64,000 nt of DNA from Phycicoccus sonneratiae (GCF_016887965.1 NZ_JAFDVD010000017.1:62001-126000), one strand, 5' to 3'; shown: positions 43,977-53,795, counted from the first letter of the stretch. Translations and numbers: made by a program. Notes: a model not told the origin generated them from the letters alone.

Positions 43977-45875
43977 TCAGGCGGGGACGGGTGCGTCCTC
44001 GGCCGCGGCGACGAGGCCCGCGTACCGGCCGCCGAGGGCGAGCAGCTCCTCGTGCGTCCCCGACTCGACGACCCGCCCGGCGTCGAGCACCGCGATGCGG
44101 TCGGCCCGGCGGACCGTCGACAGCCGGTGGGCGATGGTGATGGTCGTCCGGCCCCGGGCCAGCTCGTCGAGTGCCGCCTGGAGCGCCCGCTCGGTGGCGG
44201 TGTCGAGGGCCGAGGTCGCCTCGTCGAGGACGAGGACCGGCGGGTCGCGGAGGATGGTGCGCGCCACGGCCAGCCGCTGCTGCTCACCGCCGGAGAACCG
44301 GTGGCCGCGTGCCCCGACGACGGTGTCGAGCCCGTCCGGCAGCGACGCCACGAGGTCGGCGACCTGCGCGGCCGCCAGGGCCCGCCACAGCTCGGCCTCG
44401 GTCGCGTCCGGCCGAGCGAGCAGCAGGTTGTCGCGCACCGACGCGTGCACGAGGTAGCTCTCCTGCGACACCGTGCCGACGACGGCCGCGAGCACCTCGG
44501 GGTCGAGGTCGCGGACGTCGACGCCGTCGACCGTCACGCGCCCGGCGTCGGGGTCGTGGAGGCGGGCCAGCAGCCCGGCCAGCGTCGACTTCCCGGACCC
44601 GGTGGCCCCGACGAGGGCCAGCGTGGAGCCGGCCGGCACCCCGAGGGTCACGTCGGAGACGGCGTCGCGGTCCGAGCCCGGGTAGCGCACGCTCACGCCG
44701 TCCAGCCGCACCTCGCCCGACACGAGCGACGGCTCGAGCGGCACCGGGTGGGCCGGCGCCGGGACGTCCGGGACGAGGTCGAGGTACTCGAAGACCCGCG
44801 AGAACAGGGCCATCGAGGCGACCCACTGCGCCCCGACGTTCAGCAGCCCCATGAGCGGCCGGAAGATGCCGCCCTGCAGCGCGGTGAACGCGACGAGCGT
44901 GCCGATGGTCATCGACCCCGACGTGGCCGGCAGCCCGGCGGCGAGGTAGACCAGCGCCGGGATGACGGCGAAGACGATCTGCATCGTCGCCATCCGCCAC
45001 CGGCCGGCCAGCTGGGAGCGCAGCTCCAGGCCCACGAGGTCCGACGATGTCGACGAGAACCGTTCGGCCGCAGCCCGACCCGTGCCGAGTGTCTTGGCGA
45101 GGCGCACGCCGCTGACCGACAGGCCCTCCTCGATCTGGGCGTTGAGGTCGGCGAGCCGCCGCTGCTGCTGGGCGGTGACCTCACGGCGCAGCAGCGCCAC
45201 GCGGCGGGTCAGCCACAGCGCCGGCGGCACGACGAGGAGGGAGAGCAGCGAGAGCCGCCAGGAGAGGGCGACCATCGCGACGGCGGTGGCGACGGCGGTC
45301 GTGACGTTCGAGGCGATGGACGTGGCGGTCGAGGTGACGACGCCCTGCATGCCGCCGACGTCGTTGACGAGCCGCGACTGCACCTCGCCGCCGCGGGTGC
45401 GGGTGAAGAAGCCGAGCGACTGGCGCTGGAGGTGGGTGAAGACCTTGGTGCGCAGGCCGTGCATGACGCGCTGGCCGACCTGCGTCGACAGCCAGGTCTG
45501 GACGACGCCGAGCAGCTGGGTGACGGCCGCGACCGCGACCATCGCCGCAACGGCGAGGACGAGGAGGCGCACGTCCTGCTGCGGGAGCGCCACGTCGACG
45601 ACCTCGCGCACGAGGAACGGCTGGGCGAGACCGACGATGCTCGTGACGACGATGATCGCCACGACGACGGAGATCCGGGCGCGGTGCGGTCGGAAGAGGG
45701 CGAGCACGCGGGAGAGGCGCACGGGCGCCTCCTCGAGCCGGGCGCGGTCGCGGGGGTCGACGGTCATCGCGCCGCCGCGCCCACCACCACGGCCTCCGCC
45801 GTGGGTCGGTCCGGTCACGGGCGCGGGGTCGGAGGCGCGGGAACGGGTGGGGGTCTGGGTCGGGGCCGCTGTCAC
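43977..45875 (-). CDS. ABC exporter, fused membrane and ATPase domains
   Basis: A 632-residue half-transporter that would work as a homodimer. The six-helix exporter membrane domain spans about residues 65-340, starting RISVVVAIIVVTSIVGLAQPF. The nucleotide-binding domain follows: Walker A VGATGSGKST, Q-loop VSQESYLVHAS, signature FSGGEQQRLAVAR, Walker B VLVLDEATSALD and H-loop IAHRLST, all intact. The Gly-rich N-terminal leader is unusual. GTG at 45875 is favoured over 45881 because AAGGAGG then has a 7-bp spacer. It is divergent from a MarR regulator over a palindrome, so its substrate may be the inducer. Confidence 0.93.
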   Translation of the reverse strand: MTAAPTQTPTRSRASDPAPVTGPTHGGGRGGGRGGAMTVDPRDRARLEEAPVRLSRVLALFRPHRARISVVVAIIVVTSIVGLAQPFLVREVVDVALPQQDVRLLVLAVAAMVAVAAVTQLLGVVQTWLSTQVGQRVMHGLRTKVFTHLQRQSLGFFTRTRGGEVQSRLVNDVGGMQGVVTSTATSIASNVTTAVATAVAMVALSWRLSLLSLLVVPPALWLTRRVALLRREVTAQQQRRLADLNAQIEEGLSVSGVRLAKTLGTGRAAAERFSSTSSDLVGLELRSQLAGRWRMATMQIVFAVIPALVYLAAGLPATSGSMTIGTLVAFTALQGGIFRPLMGLLNVGAQWVASMALFSRVFEYLDLVPDVPAPAHPVPLEPSLVSGEVRLDGVSVRYPGSDRDAVSDVTLGVPAGSTLALVGATGSGKSTLAGLLARLHDPDAGRVTVDGVDVRDLDPEVLAAVVGTVSQESYLVHASVRDNLLLARPDATEAELWRALAAAQVADLVASLPDGLDTVVGARGHRFSGGEQQRLAVARTILRDPPVLVLDEATSALDTATERALQAALDELARGRTTITIAHRLSTVRRADRIAVLDAGRVVESGTHEELLALGGRYAGLVAAAEDAPVPA

Positions 45876-45906
45876 GGGCACCCCTCCTTCCGGTCGGGTC
45901 GTGTTA

Positions 45907-45921
45907 GTGAGGCTACCTCAC
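45907..45921. promoter_or_regulatory. Palindrome between ABC exporter and MarR gene, probable MarR operator
   Basis: GTGAGG-CTA-CCTCAC, a perfect 6-3-6 repeat, with weaker extension to TTxGTGAGG/CCTCACxAT. It lies in the 84-bp divergent region, where a MarR dimer could repress both genes. Confidence 0.6.
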
Positions 45922-45959
45922 AATGAGGCAAACGCACGAGTCGGCGGTAGCATTCCCCC

Positions 45960-46397
45960 GTGCGCCCACGCGACGACACCCCTGCCGCCGACCTCGACCT
46001 CGGCGACCTCGTGATGCGCGTCGCCCGCGACCTGCGGCGCACCGGCATGACCGCCTACGAGCCCTACGACCTGGCGCCCCACCACGCCCGCGCGCTGCGG
46101 GTCGTCGGGCACCACGGGACGATGCGGCTCGGCGAGCTGGCCCAGCACCTGCGGGTGGCGCCCCGGTCGGTCACCGACGTCGTCGACGCGCTCGAGGAGC
46201 GGGGCCTGGCCGAACGCTCGCCCGACCCGACCGACCGGCGGGCCCAGGTCGTCGGGCTGACGGACGCGGGCCGACGTCTCGTCGACGAGGTCGACGCGGC
46301 TCGACGCACCGGCGCCGAGGCGTACTTCGGACGGCTGCCCGAGCGCGACCGCGCGAGCCTGCGCCGCATCCTCGAGCGCCTCGACGCCACCGACTGA
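45960..46397 (+). CDS. MarR-family transcriptional regulator
   Basis: 145 residues with the MarR winged helix: MRLGELAQHLRVAPRSVTDV (HTH), DALEERGLAERSPDPTDRRA (wing, with the family DRR signature) and a C-terminal dimerisation helix. It probably represses itself and the divergent ABC exporter through the palindrome at 45907-45921. No clear Shine-Dalgarno sequence precedes GTG at 45960; TAGCAT lies 6 bp before it, which would fit a leaderless transcript. An ATG further in would remove conserved N-terminal helix residues. Confidence 0.9.
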   Translation: MRPRDDTPAADLDLGDLVMRVARDLRRTGMTAYEPYDLAPHHARALRVVGHHGTMRLGELAQHLRVAPRSVTDVVDALEERGLAERSPDPTDRRAQVVGLTDAGRRLVDEVDAARRTGAEAYFGRLPERDRASLRRILERLDATD

Positions 46398-46436
46398 CCG
46401 CCGGCGCGGTGTCCGTCCGCGTCGACGACCCCGACC

Positions 46437-46508
46437 TGCCGGAACCTTCAGCGACCTGCCTCTTGCAACCGGCAGGCGGCTGAAGGTTCCGGCATCCGGA
46501 GAGAAAGT
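46437..46508. repeat. Palindromic element (family B), copy 1
   Basis: Perfect 16-bp arms TGCCGGAACCTTCAGC (46437-46452) and GCTGAAGGTTCCGGCA (46479-46494) enclose a smaller stem CCTGCC/GGCAGG with TTGCAAC in its loop. A non-palindromic tail ATCCGGAGAGAAAGT follows. The same element, tail included, occurs at 55537-55607. It fills the convergent gap between the MarR and RraA-like genes. Confidence 0.88.
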
Positions 46509-46514
46509 GGGGCG

Positions 46515-46994
46515 TCAGGGGCGGGTGACGAGGAGGCCGTCCTCGTCGGCCCAGAGCGTCGCGCCGGGCACGAACTCGACGCCGCCGAACCCCACCGGCT
46601 CGTCGCGCTCGCCCACGCCGTCCTTCGCGGACTTGCGCGGGTTCGACCCGAGGGCCAGCACGCCGAGCGGCAGCTCGCCGAGGGCCACGACGTCACGCAC
46701 CGCCCCGTGGATGACGACGCCGGCCCAGCCGTTGGCCACCGCGGACCCGGCGATGAGGTCGCCCATGAGCGCCGACTCCAGCGACCCGCCACCGTCGACG
46801 ACGAGCACCCGCCCCTCCCCCGGCTCGGCCAGCACGGTCTTGACGAGGGCGTTGTCGCGGTGGCAGTGCACCGTGCTGATCGGCCCGCTGAAGCGCGCCA
46901 CCCCTCCGTAGGAACGGAACTGGGTCGAGCACGACTGCAGCGTCTCACCGTGCTCGTCGTAGAGGTCGGCGGTCGTGAAGTCCTCGGTGCTCAT
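46515..46994 (-). CDS. RraA-like protein with aldolase motif (HMG aldolase/oxaloacetate decarboxylase type)
   Basis: 159 residues of the RraA/MenG fold ([35 protein letters not shown]). It carries Asp79, then exactly 20 residues, then Arg100-Asp101: the D-X20-R-D metal and substrate motif of 4-hydroxy-4-methyl-2-oxoglutarate aldolases, which also decarboxylate oxaloacetate. RNase E inhibitor RraA of E. coli lacks it. Together with its place as last gene of the tricarboxylate transport operon, this favours a metabolic enzyme over an RNase regulator (inference). GGAGGAGG lies just before the ATG, which also overlaps the usp stop (ATGA). Confidence 0.88.
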   Translation of the reverse strand: MSTEDFTTADLYDEHGETLQSCSTQFRSYGGVARFSGPISTVHCHRDNALVKTVLAEPGEGRVLVVDGGGSLESALMGDLIAGSAVANGWAGVVIHGAVRDVVALGELPLGVLALGSNPRKSAKDGVGERDEPVGFGGVEFVPGATLWADEDGLLVTRP

Positions 46995-47389
46995 GCGACC
47001 TCCTCCTTGACCGCGAGCACGGGGCACCGGGCATCGAGGAGGATGCGCTGCGCCACCGAGCCCATGATGAGCTTCCCGACGGCGGTGCGGTGCCGCAGCC
47101 CGATGACGACGACGGACGCCCCCCGGGCCGAGGCCTCCCCGACGATGACGTCCGCGGGGTCGCTGCCCTCCTCGACCTGGACGACCTCGACGTCGACCCC
47201 GAGCTCGCTGACGTCGCGCTCGACCCGCGCCAGGTCGTCGACGCCGGCCCGCCGCGCGTCGACGAGGACGTCGTCACGCGACATGTTGAGGACGAGCAGC
47301 GGCTCGGAGCGGCGGCGGGCCTCCTCGACACCGGCGCGCAGCGTCGCCTCCCCCAACGGGTTCGGCAGGTATCCCACGAGGACGGTCAT
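46991..47389 (-). CDS. Universal stress protein (UspA) family, single domain
   Basis: 132 residues. The nucleotide-binding C-terminal motif reads [20 protein letters not shown] and ends CPVLAVK, close to the family G-2x-G-9x-G-S/T signature, so ATP binding is likely. The start [17 protein letters not shown] is typical. It overlaps tctA upstream (ATGA) and rraA-like downstream (ATGA), so it is an integral part of the tct operon rather than a stress-only gene. Its role there is unknown; USP proteins sometimes modulate transporters. Confidence 0.9.
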   Translation of the reverse strand: MTVLVGYLPNPLGEATLRAGVEEARRRSEPLLVLNMSRDDVLVDARRAGVDDLARVERDVSELGVDVEVVQVEEGSDPADVIVGEASARGASVVVIGLRHRTAVGKLIMGSVAQRILLDARCPVLAVKEEVA

Positions 47390-48963
47390 GACGCGCGTCC
47401 TTCCGTCGTCGTGGCGCGGGCGAGCTCGACCTCGGGAGAGGGGTTCTCCCCGTCGCCTCCCGCGGGAGGGTCGTCGTCCCCTCCCCGTCCGCGACGCAGC
47501 CGGCTGACCAGCGGCCACACGAGGACGGCCACGATGAACGCGTAGCAGACCCAGGCCACCGGACCGCCGACGAGCCCGGAGGCGTCACCGCCGGTCAGCT
47601 GCAGCGCCTGGCGGGCCTTGCGCTCGACGAGCGGGCCGAGGATGGCGCCGACGATGAGCGGCAGCACCGGGAGCCCGAAGCGCCGCATCGCGAAGCCGAG
47701 GGCCCCGAGGCCGAGGAGGAGGAAGAGGTCGAACGGCTGGGCGTTGACCGCGTAGGCGCCCATCGACGCGAAGAAGAGGATCCCCGCGTAGAGGTAGGGC
47801 CGCGGGATGCGCAGCAGCTTGGCCCACGCCGGGGCGAGGGGCAGGTTGAGCACGAGCAGGAAGAAGTTGCCGATGAAGAGGCTCGCGACGAGCATCCACA
47901 CGAGGTCCGGCTCCTTCGTGAGCAGGAGCGGCCCGGGCTCGATGCCGTAGGACATGAACGCCGCGATGATGATCGCCGCGGTCGCGTTCGTCGGCAGCCC
48001 GAGCGCCAGCAGCGGCACCATCGTCCCGGCCGCCGAGGCGTTGTTCGCGGCCTCCGGGCCGGCGACGCCCTCGATCGCGCCCTTGCCGAACTCCTCCGGG
48101 TGCTTGGTCAGCTTCCGCTCGGTGAGGTACGACAGGAACGTCGGGATCTCGGCACCCCCGGCGGGGATGGCCCCGAACGGGAACCCGAGCGCGGTGCCCC
48201 GCAGCCACGGCTTCCACGACCGGCCCCAGTCCTCCTTCGACATCCACGGGCGGCCCACGGGGATGACCGTCCCTGCCTTGCGCCGCAGGTGCGCCGCGAC
48301 CCAGAGGGCCTCGCCGACCGCGAAGATGCCGACCGCGACGACGACGACGTCGATGTTGTCGGCGAGGAACGGGCTGCCGAAGGTGAGCCGCTGCTGACCG
48401 GTGACGAAGTCCGTGCCGACGAGCCCGAGCGCGAGACCGACGAGCAGCGCCGCGAACCCTCGCACGCGCGACGAGCCGAGGATGGCCGCGGTGCCGACGA
48501 ATGCCACGAGGATGATCGCGAGGAACTCCGGCGGCCCGAGGGTCACCGCGAAGTCGACGACCTGGGGCATGACGAAGACGATGGCGGCCGTGGCGATGGT
48601 GCCGGCGACGAAGGACCCGATGGCCGAGGTCGCGAGCGCCTGGGCGGCCCGTCCGGCCTTGGCCATCTTGTTGCCCTCGAGGGCGGTGACGACCGAGGCG
48701 GACTCGCCGGGGGTGTTGAGCAGGATCGAGGTCGTCGAGCCGCCGTACATGCCGCCGTAGAAGATGCCGCCGAAGAGGATGAGCGACTGCTCGACGGGCA
48801 GGCCGTAGGTGATGGGCAGCAGGAGGGCGACGGTCATCGCCGGGCCGATGCCGGGCAGGACGCCGACGGCCGTGCCGACGGTGACCCCGAGCAGCGCGAT
48901 GAGCAGGTTCATCGGGGTGATGACGTCGGCGAACCCGCCGAGCAGGGCGTTGACGTTGTCCAT
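47386..48963 (-). CDS. tctA: Tripartite tricarboxylate transporter, large membrane subunit
   Basis: A 525-residue, about 12-span permease with the TctA hallmarks [19 protein letters not shown] near residue 37, [20 protein letters not shown] near 69 and the second-half repeat [26 protein letters not shown]. It imports a tricarboxylate or similar organic acid using the sodium or proton gradient and the TctC receptor. The acidic C-terminal tail ([17 protein letters not shown]) is cytoplasmic. The ATG overlaps the tctB stop by one base and its own stop overlaps usp. Confidence 0.95.
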   Translation of the reverse strand: MDNVNALLGGFADVITPMNLLIALLGVTVGTAVGVLPGIGPAMTVALLLPITYGLPVEQSLILFGGIFYGGMYGGSTTSILLNTPGESASVVTALEGNKMAKAGRAAQALATSAIGSFVAGTIATAAIVFVMPQVVDFAVTLGPPEFLAIILVAFVGTAAILGSSRVRGFAALLVGLALGLVGTDFVTGQQRLTFGSPFLADNIDVVVVAVGIFAVGEALWVAAHLRRKAGTVIPVGRPWMSKEDWGRSWKPWLRGTALGFPFGAIPAGGAEIPTFLSYLTERKLTKHPEEFGKGAIEGVAGPEAANNASAAGTMVPLLALGLPTNATAAIIIAAFMSYGIEPGPLLLTKEPDLVWMLVASLFIGNFFLLVLNLPLAPAWAKLLRIPRPYLYAGILFFASMGAYAVNAQPFDLFLLLGLGALGFAMRRFGLPVLPLIVGAILGPLVERKARQALQLTGGDASGLVGGPVAWVCYAFIVAVLVWPLVSRLRRGRGGDDDPPAGGDGENPSPEVELARATTTEGRAS

Positions 48964-49511
48964 CAGAGGATCCCCTGGAGGATGCCGGCGGGCAGGTTGA
49001 CCCCGAGCCCGATGGCGAAGGCGTAGAAGGTGCCGAGCGCGAGGGCGATGCCGATCGCGAGCCCGCGCACGTGGTGCCGGTTGCCCAGGGCGAAGGCCGA
49101 CAGGAAGAACAGCAGCGACCCGCTGATGACCCACCCGAGCGGCTCGATGAGCACGGCGTTGAGGGCGAACGCGCCGCCGAGGAGACCGACGGTGCGCCAG
49201 TCGGCGCGGTGGCCGAGCTCGACGTCCTCGCCGGCCTCGGCCTCCCCGACGCCCCCGCGCAGGACGTCGAGGGCGTAGAGGACCGCGACGACGACGAGCG
49301 CCCCGCCGACGAGGAAGGGCATCGCGCGCGGGCCGACCGGGTCGTTGCTGCTGGTGACCTCGCCGAGCCGGGACGCGTCGACGACGACGACGACCCCGGC
49401 GAGGGCCAGGGCCGCACACAGGCCGAGCTGCGCGCGGTCCCGGACCCGGCCGAGGGGGCCGGCCCCGGAGGGCGTGGTGCCCTCCGGGGCGGTGGTGGCC
49501 TCGGTGCTCAT
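48963..49511 (-). CDS. tctB: Tripartite tricarboxylate transporter, small membrane subunit
   Basis: 182 residues with four predicted spans. It is identified as TctB by size, the segment [21 protein letters not shown], and its position between tctC and tctA. It forms the membrane complex with TctA. The sequence is poorly conserved in this family, so context carries much of the call. Stop and tctA start share one base (TGATG), and it starts one base from the tctC stop. Confidence 0.9.
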   Translation of the reverse strand: MSTEATTAPEGTTPSGAGPLGRVRDRAQLGLCAALALAGVVVVVDASRLGEVTSSNDPVGPRAMPFLVGGALVVVAVLYALDVLRGGVGEAEAGEDVELGHRADWRTVGLLGGAFALNAVLIEPLGWVISGSLLFFLSAFALGNRHHVRGLAIGIALALGTFYAFAIGLGVNLPAGILQGIL

Positions 49512-49512
49512 G

Positions 49513-50520
49513 TCAGGCCAGGCCGAGCGTCTGGAGGATCTTCGCGACCTCGGCGTCCTGCGCCGTGAGGAAGGTGCCGAACTCGTCGCCGGTGGCGAAG
49601 GCGTCGACCCAGCCGCGCTTCTCGAGCTCGGCCTTCCACGCGGCCGACTCGTGCATCTTCGTGAAGGCGTCGACCCAGACGGCCTTGTCGGCGTCGGAGA
49701 GGCCGGGCGGGGCGACGACGCCACGCCAGTTGGTGAACTCGAGGTCGATGCCGGACTCCTTGAGGGTCGGCACGTCCGGGAGGGCGGCGACCCGCTCGGC
49801 GCTGGTCACCGCGAGGATGCGGACGTCACCGGCCTCGACCTGGTCGAGGAACTCGCCGAAACCGCTGGCGCCGAAGGCGATCTTGTTGCCGAGCAGTGCC
49901 GGGAGGAGCTCGCCGCCGCCGTCGTAGCTGACGTAGCTGACCGTCTTCGGGTCGATGCCGACCGCGTTGGCGAGCTGCATCGGCAGGAGGTGGTCGGGAC
50001 CGCCCGGGGACGAGCCGCCACCGACGGCGAGGCCCTTCGGGTCGGCCTTCCACGCCGCGACGAGCGCGGTGATGTCCTTGTAGGGCGAGTCCTTCGGCAC
50101 GACGATCGCGCCGGCCTCCTCGATGAGCTTGGCGATCGGGGTGGTCTCGGAGAGCTTGGCCTGCGACTTCTGGGTGTACGCGGCGCCGACGACGCCGAGG
50201 CCCATCTGCATCGCGAGCTTGCCGTTGCCCTTCTCGTTGACGACCCGCTGGAGGCCGACCGTGCCGCCGGCGCCGGGGAGGTTGAAGACCTGGACGCTGC
50301 CGGTGATCTTCTCCTTCTCCATCACCTGGGCCGCGGTGCGCGCGGTCGTGTCGTACCCGCCGCCCGGGCTGTTCGGGACCATGTACTGGAGGCCGGTCGC
50401 CGGGGCGCCACCACCGGAGGAGGTCGCACCCCCGCTGCCCTGGTCCTTCGTGGCGCCGCAGCCGGTGAGGGCCAGCGTGGCCGCGACGAGTGCGCCGAGC
50501 GCGATGCGGTGGAGTCTCAT
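49513..50520 (-). CDS. tctC: Tripartite tricarboxylate transporter, solute-binding lipoprotein
   Basis: 335 residues. Signal peptide with lipobox LALTGC (Cys about 21), a Gly/Ser linker, then the TctC/Bug domain: [20 protein letters not shown] near residue 46, [31 protein letters not shown], and [20 protein letters not shown]. It is tethered outside the membrane and binds the organic acid. It is first in the tctC-tctB-tctA-usp-rraA-like operon, divergent from the sensor kinase gene across 100 bp, as expected for an operon induced by its substrate. Confidence 0.95.
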   Translation of the reverse strand: MRLHRIALGALVAATLALTGCGATKDQGSGGATSSGGGAPATGLQYMVPNSPGGGYDTTARTAAQVMEKEKITGSVQVFNLPGAGGTVGLQRVVNEKGNGKLAMQMGLGVVGAAYTQKSQAKLSETTPIAKLIEEAGAIVVPKDSPYKDITALVAAWKADPKGLAVGGGSSPGGPDHLLPMQLANAVGIDPKTVSYVSYDGGGELLPALLGNKIAFGASGFGEFLDQVEAGDVRILAVTSAERVAALPDVPTLKESGIDLEFTNWRGVVAPPGLSDADKAVWVDAFTKMHESAAWKAELEKRGWVDAFATGDEFGTFLTAQDAEVAKILQTLGLA

Positions 50521-50620
50521 CGTCGAGATCCCTTTCCTGTGGTGGAGTGGAACGCGATGATCGTGGGCGACCGACGACGAGCCTGTCGCGCTTCTGTCCG
50601 CAACGGAGGTTGAGTACATA

Positions 50621-52342
50621 GTGGTCACGCGCAGACGCCGTCGCGCGACGCTGGCCGGGCAGCTCTTCGCGCTGCAGCTGGCCATCATCGTCGTCGTGCT
50701 CGTCGCCGTCGCCGCCGTGTCGCTCGCCCAGTCCGCGGCGACCTTCGAGCGCACCGAGGGCCGGCGGGTGTCGGCGCTCGGGGAGCAGCTGGCGTCCAAC
50801 CCGCTCGTCCGCGCCAACCTCGACCAGCCCGAGACGCGCACCGGGCTCGCGACGCTCGGGCTCTCGCTCGTCGCGCAGGCCAACATCACGTCGGTGAGCT
50901 TCGCCGAGCCCGACCTCGACGTCCGCGTCTCGACCGACCCCTCCCTCGAGGACCGCCCCCTGACGCTCGGCGACCCGCGCGTGGCCTCCGGCGGCAGCTG
51001 GTCCGGGACGCTCGTCCTCGACGGGCGCGAGTACATCGCCTCGCAGGTCCCGGTGCTCGCCGGCGACGACGACGACAAGGACCCCTCGACCCCGACCCGC
51101 GCCGGGCAGCTGCTCGGCACCGTGATGGTCGCCGAGCAGGCGCCGTCGACGTGGGAACGGCTGCAGGGCACCAGCTCCTATTTGCTCACCTACCTCGGCA
51201 TCGCGCTCGTCGTCGGGCTCGGGGGCTCGTGGCTGCTGTCCCGCCGGATCAAGCGGCAGACCCGCGGGATGGAGCCGCGCGAGATCGCCGGGCTCGCCGA
51301 GCACCGCGAGGCGATGCTGCGCGGCATCGCGGAGGGGGTCATCGCCCTCGACCCGCAGCACCGCATCACCCTCGTCAACGAGGTCGCGCGCCAGCTGCTC
51401 GACCTGCCCGAGCACGCCATCGGGACGTCGGTCTCCGACCTGCGCATCGAGGGCCGGCTGCGCGAGGTGCTCGTCGGCGAGAACGCCCGCCCGAGAACCG
51501 ATCTCGACCCGGACGACCACGTGACGGCTGCGCGTGACGAGGTCGTCGTCCGGCGTGGGAGGGTGCTCGTCATGAGCACGATGCGCGTCGTCAGCGGCGA
51601 CCGCGTCCTCGGCACCGTGACGACGATGCGCGACCGGACGGCGCTGGCCGACCTCGAGCGCGAGATCGGGTCGTTCCGCTCGACCGCGCACGTGCTCCGG
51701 GCCCAGGCGCACGAGTTCGCCAACCAGCTGCACACCATCAGCGGGCTCATCGAGATCGGCGAGCTCGACGAGGTCGTCCGCTACGTCGACGCCGTCAGCC
51801 AGCGCCGCAACGCGCTCGACATCACCCTCAACTCGCTCCTCGGCGACCCCACCATCGCCGCGCTGCTCATGGCCAAGGTGGCCACCGCGAACGAGCGCAG
51901 GGTCGATCTCGAGGTCACCGACGACTCGCGGCTCGAGCGGCTCGAGACCGCCGATGCCGCCGACGTCGCGACGGTGCTCGGCAACCTCGTCGACAACGCC
52001 CTCGAGCACGCACCGCGTGGAGCCCAGCGGCCGCCGGAGGTCCGCGTGCGCATCCGGCAGGACGCGAGCACGGTCGAGATCGTCGTCACCGACTCCGGGC
52101 CGGGCGTCCCGGACGACCTGCGCGCCTCGCTCTTCGAGCACGGGGTGACCTCGAAGCGCGTCGACCCCACCGCCCACGGGGTCGGCCTGGCGCTGACCCG
52201 CCTGGTCTGCCGACGGCGCGGCGGCGAGATCGAGGTCGACCGGGTCGAGGACCGGACCCGGTTCGTCGCCCGGCTCGGGGTGTCGACATTCGTCGAGCCG
52301 GACGAGGCGGAGGCCGCGGTCGGCGAGGGGGTGCGCCGGTGA
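50621..52342 (+). CDS. CitA/DcuS-type sensor histidine kinase
   Basis: A 573-residue membrane kinase. TM1 is about residues 14-36, an extracytoplasmic sensor (PDC-type) domain about 37-185, TM2 about 188-210, a cytoplasmic PAS about 225-330, then the DHp helix with phosphoacceptor His in RAQAHEFANQLHTISGLIE. The ATPase N-box is NLVDNALEHA, the G1 box TDSGPGVP and the G2 box HGVGLALTR. CitA/DcuS relatives sense citrate, tricarballylate or C4-dicarboxylates, which fits the divergent tct operon. Its stop overlaps the response regulator start (GTGA). Confidence 0.93.
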   Translation: MVTRRRRRATLAGQLFALQLAIIVVVLVAVAAVSLAQSAATFERTEGRRVSALGEQLASNPLVRANLDQPETRTGLATLGLSLVAQANITSVSFAEPDLDVRVSTDPSLEDRPLTLGDPRVASGGSWSGTLVLDGREYIASQVPVLAGDDDDKDPSTPTRAGQLLGTVMVAEQAPSTWERLQGTSSYLLTYLGIALVVGLGGSWLLSRRIKRQTRGMEPREIAGLAEHREAMLRGIAEGVIALDPQHRITLVNEVARQLLDLPEHAIGTSVSDLRIEGRLREVLVGENARPRTDLDPDDHVTAARDEVVVRRGRVLVMSTMRVVSGDRVLGTVTTMRDRTALADLEREIGSFRSTAHVLRAQAHEFANQLHTISGLIEIGELDEVVRYVDAVSQRRNALDITLNSLLGDPTIAALLMAKVATANERRVDLEVTDDSRLERLETADAADVATVLGNLVDNALEHAPRGAQRPPEVRVRIRQDASTVEIVVTDSGPGVPDDLRASLFEHGVTSKRVDPTAHGVGLALTRLVCRRRGGEIEVDRVEDRTRFVARLGVSTFVEPDEAEAAVGEGVRR

Positions 52343-53010
52343 TCCGGGTGCTCGTCGTCGACGACGACTTCATGGTCGCCCGCATCCACGTCGGGTTCGT
52401 CGAGCGGGTCGACGGTTTCGAGGTCGTCGGCACCGCATCCACCGGGGCCGAGGCGGTGCGTGCCGTCGAGGAGCTGCGCCCCGACCTCCTGCTCCTCGAC
52501 CTCTACCTGCCCGACCGGTTCGGGCTCGACCTGCTCGCCGAGCTGCGCGCCGGTCCGCACCCGTGTGACGCGATCGTCATCACCGCCGCCAAGGAGAGCG
52601 AGTCGGTGCGCTCGGCCGTGCGGCTCGGGGTCGCCGACTACGTCCTCAAGCCCTTCGGGTTCCCCGACCTCGAGGAGCGCCTGCGCCGCTACGCCGCGCA
52701 GCGGGCGGTGCTCGAGCGGGCCGAGGTCGTCGGCCAGGACGACGTCGACCGGGTCTTCAGCCGGGTGTCGGCCGGCGGCGCGGTGGTCCTCCCCAAGGGC
52801 CTCAGCCCGGAGACCGCCCGGCTCGTCGAGGGCACCCTGTCCGGGGCGGGCGGCACCCTGTCGGCGAGCGAGGTGGCCGAGGGGGTCGGGATCTCGCGGG
52901 TCAGCGCGCGCCGCTACCTCGAGCACTTCGTCGCGGTCGGCCGGGCCGACGTGCGCCTGCGGTACGGGTCGACCGGCCGGCCCGAGCGGCTCTACCGGTG
53001 GACGGGCTGA
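52339..53010 (+). CDS. CitB/DctR-type response regulator
   Basis: 223 residues. Receiver domain with acidic pocket VVDDD (residues 6-10), phosphoacceptor Asp in LLLLDLYLPD near residue 55, Thr in VITAAKE and Lys in YVLKPFGFPDL. The C-terminal HTH (LSASEVAEGVGISRVSARRYLEH) is that of the CitB/DcuR class. It should activate tctC-tctB-tctA across the divergent 100-bp region. It is translationally coupled to the kinase by GTGA. Confidence 0.93.
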   Translation: MIRVLVVDDDFMVARIHVGFVERVDGFEVVGTASTGAEAVRAVEELRPDLLLLDLYLPDRFGLDLLAELRAGPHPCDAIVITAAKESESVRSAVRLGVADYVLKPFGFPDLEERLRRYAAQRAVLERAEVVGQDDVDRVFSRVSAGGAVVLPKGLSPETARLVEGTLSGAGGTLSASEVAEGVGISRVSARRYLEHFVAVGRADVRLRYGSTGRPERLYRWTG

Positions 53011-53013
53011 GCG

Positions 53014-53775
53014 ATGGCCAACGCCCCCGCCGCCGGTCACGCCCTCGACGTGCTCGGCCTCATCGCCCGGCACGGCGAGCCGGTGCCCGCGGCCGCCATC
53101 GCGCGCGACCTCGGGCTGCCCCGCTCGAGCGTCTACCACCTGCTCGCCGTCCTCGTCGAGCGCGGCTACGTGCGACACCTGCCGGAGGAGCGGCGCTACG
53201 GGCTCGGGCTGGCGTCCTACGAGCTGGGGTCGGCGTACCAGCGGCAGGCCCCCCTCGGCCGGATGGCGCGGGGGCCGATGGACCGCCTCGTCGACGGCTG
53301 CGGGCAGAACGCCCACCTCGCCGTGCTGCACGGCACAGACGTCCTGTACGTCGTCGAGCAGCGTTCTCCCGGAAGGCCGTTGCTGGTCACCGATGTCGGT
53401 GTTCGGCTGCCGGCACCGCTGACGGCCACGGGGCTGGCGATGCTCGCCGCCCTGCCGGCCGCGCAGGTGCGGGCCCTGTTCCCCGACCGGTCGGCGCTCG
53501 TCCTGCGCGACGGCCGCGGGCCCTCGTCGACGACGCAGCTGCGCTCGTGGCTCCAGGCGGTGCGGCAGCGCGGGTACGCCGTCGAGGACGGGCTCGTGAC
53601 GCCGGGGCTCGGCTCGGTCGCGGTGGCGGTGCTCGACGCCAACGACTACCCGGTGGCCGCCGTGGCCGTCACCTACCCGCAGGCCGACGTCGACGACGAG
53701 GCCCGGTCGCGGCTGGTCCACGCGGTGCGGCAGACGGCCGCGACCGTCGCCTCCCGGGTCGGCCGCGCCCGCTGA
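53014..53775 (+). CDS. IclR-family transcriptional regulator
   Basis: 253 residues. N-terminal winged HTH (PAAAIARDLGLPRSSVYHLLAVLVERGYV) and C-terminal IclR effector domain (APLTATGLAMLAAL, RGYAVEDGLVTPGLGSVAVAVLD, ending in a dimer helix). It begins 3 bp after the response regulator stop, so it belongs to that operon. It may add a second level of control to the organic acid system. Corynebacterial hut genes are controlled by an IclR protein, so this is also the nearest candidate reader of the repeats at the hut promoters; that is speculation from family and proximity. Confidence 0.9.
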   Translation: MANAPAAGHALDVLGLIARHGEPVPAAAIARDLGLPRSSVYHLLAVLVERGYVRHLPEERRYGLGLASYELGSAYQRQAPLGRMARGPMDRLVDGCGQNAHLAVLHGTDVLYVVEQRSPGRPLLVTDVGVRLPAPLTATGLAMLAALPAAQVRALFPDRSALVLRDGRGPSSTTQLRSWLQAVRQRGYAVEDGLVTPGLGSVAVAVLDANDYPVAAVAVTYPQADVDDEARSRLVHAVRQTAATVASRVGRAR

Positions 53776-53795
53776 GGGGGTCGTAGCCTTCGAGG

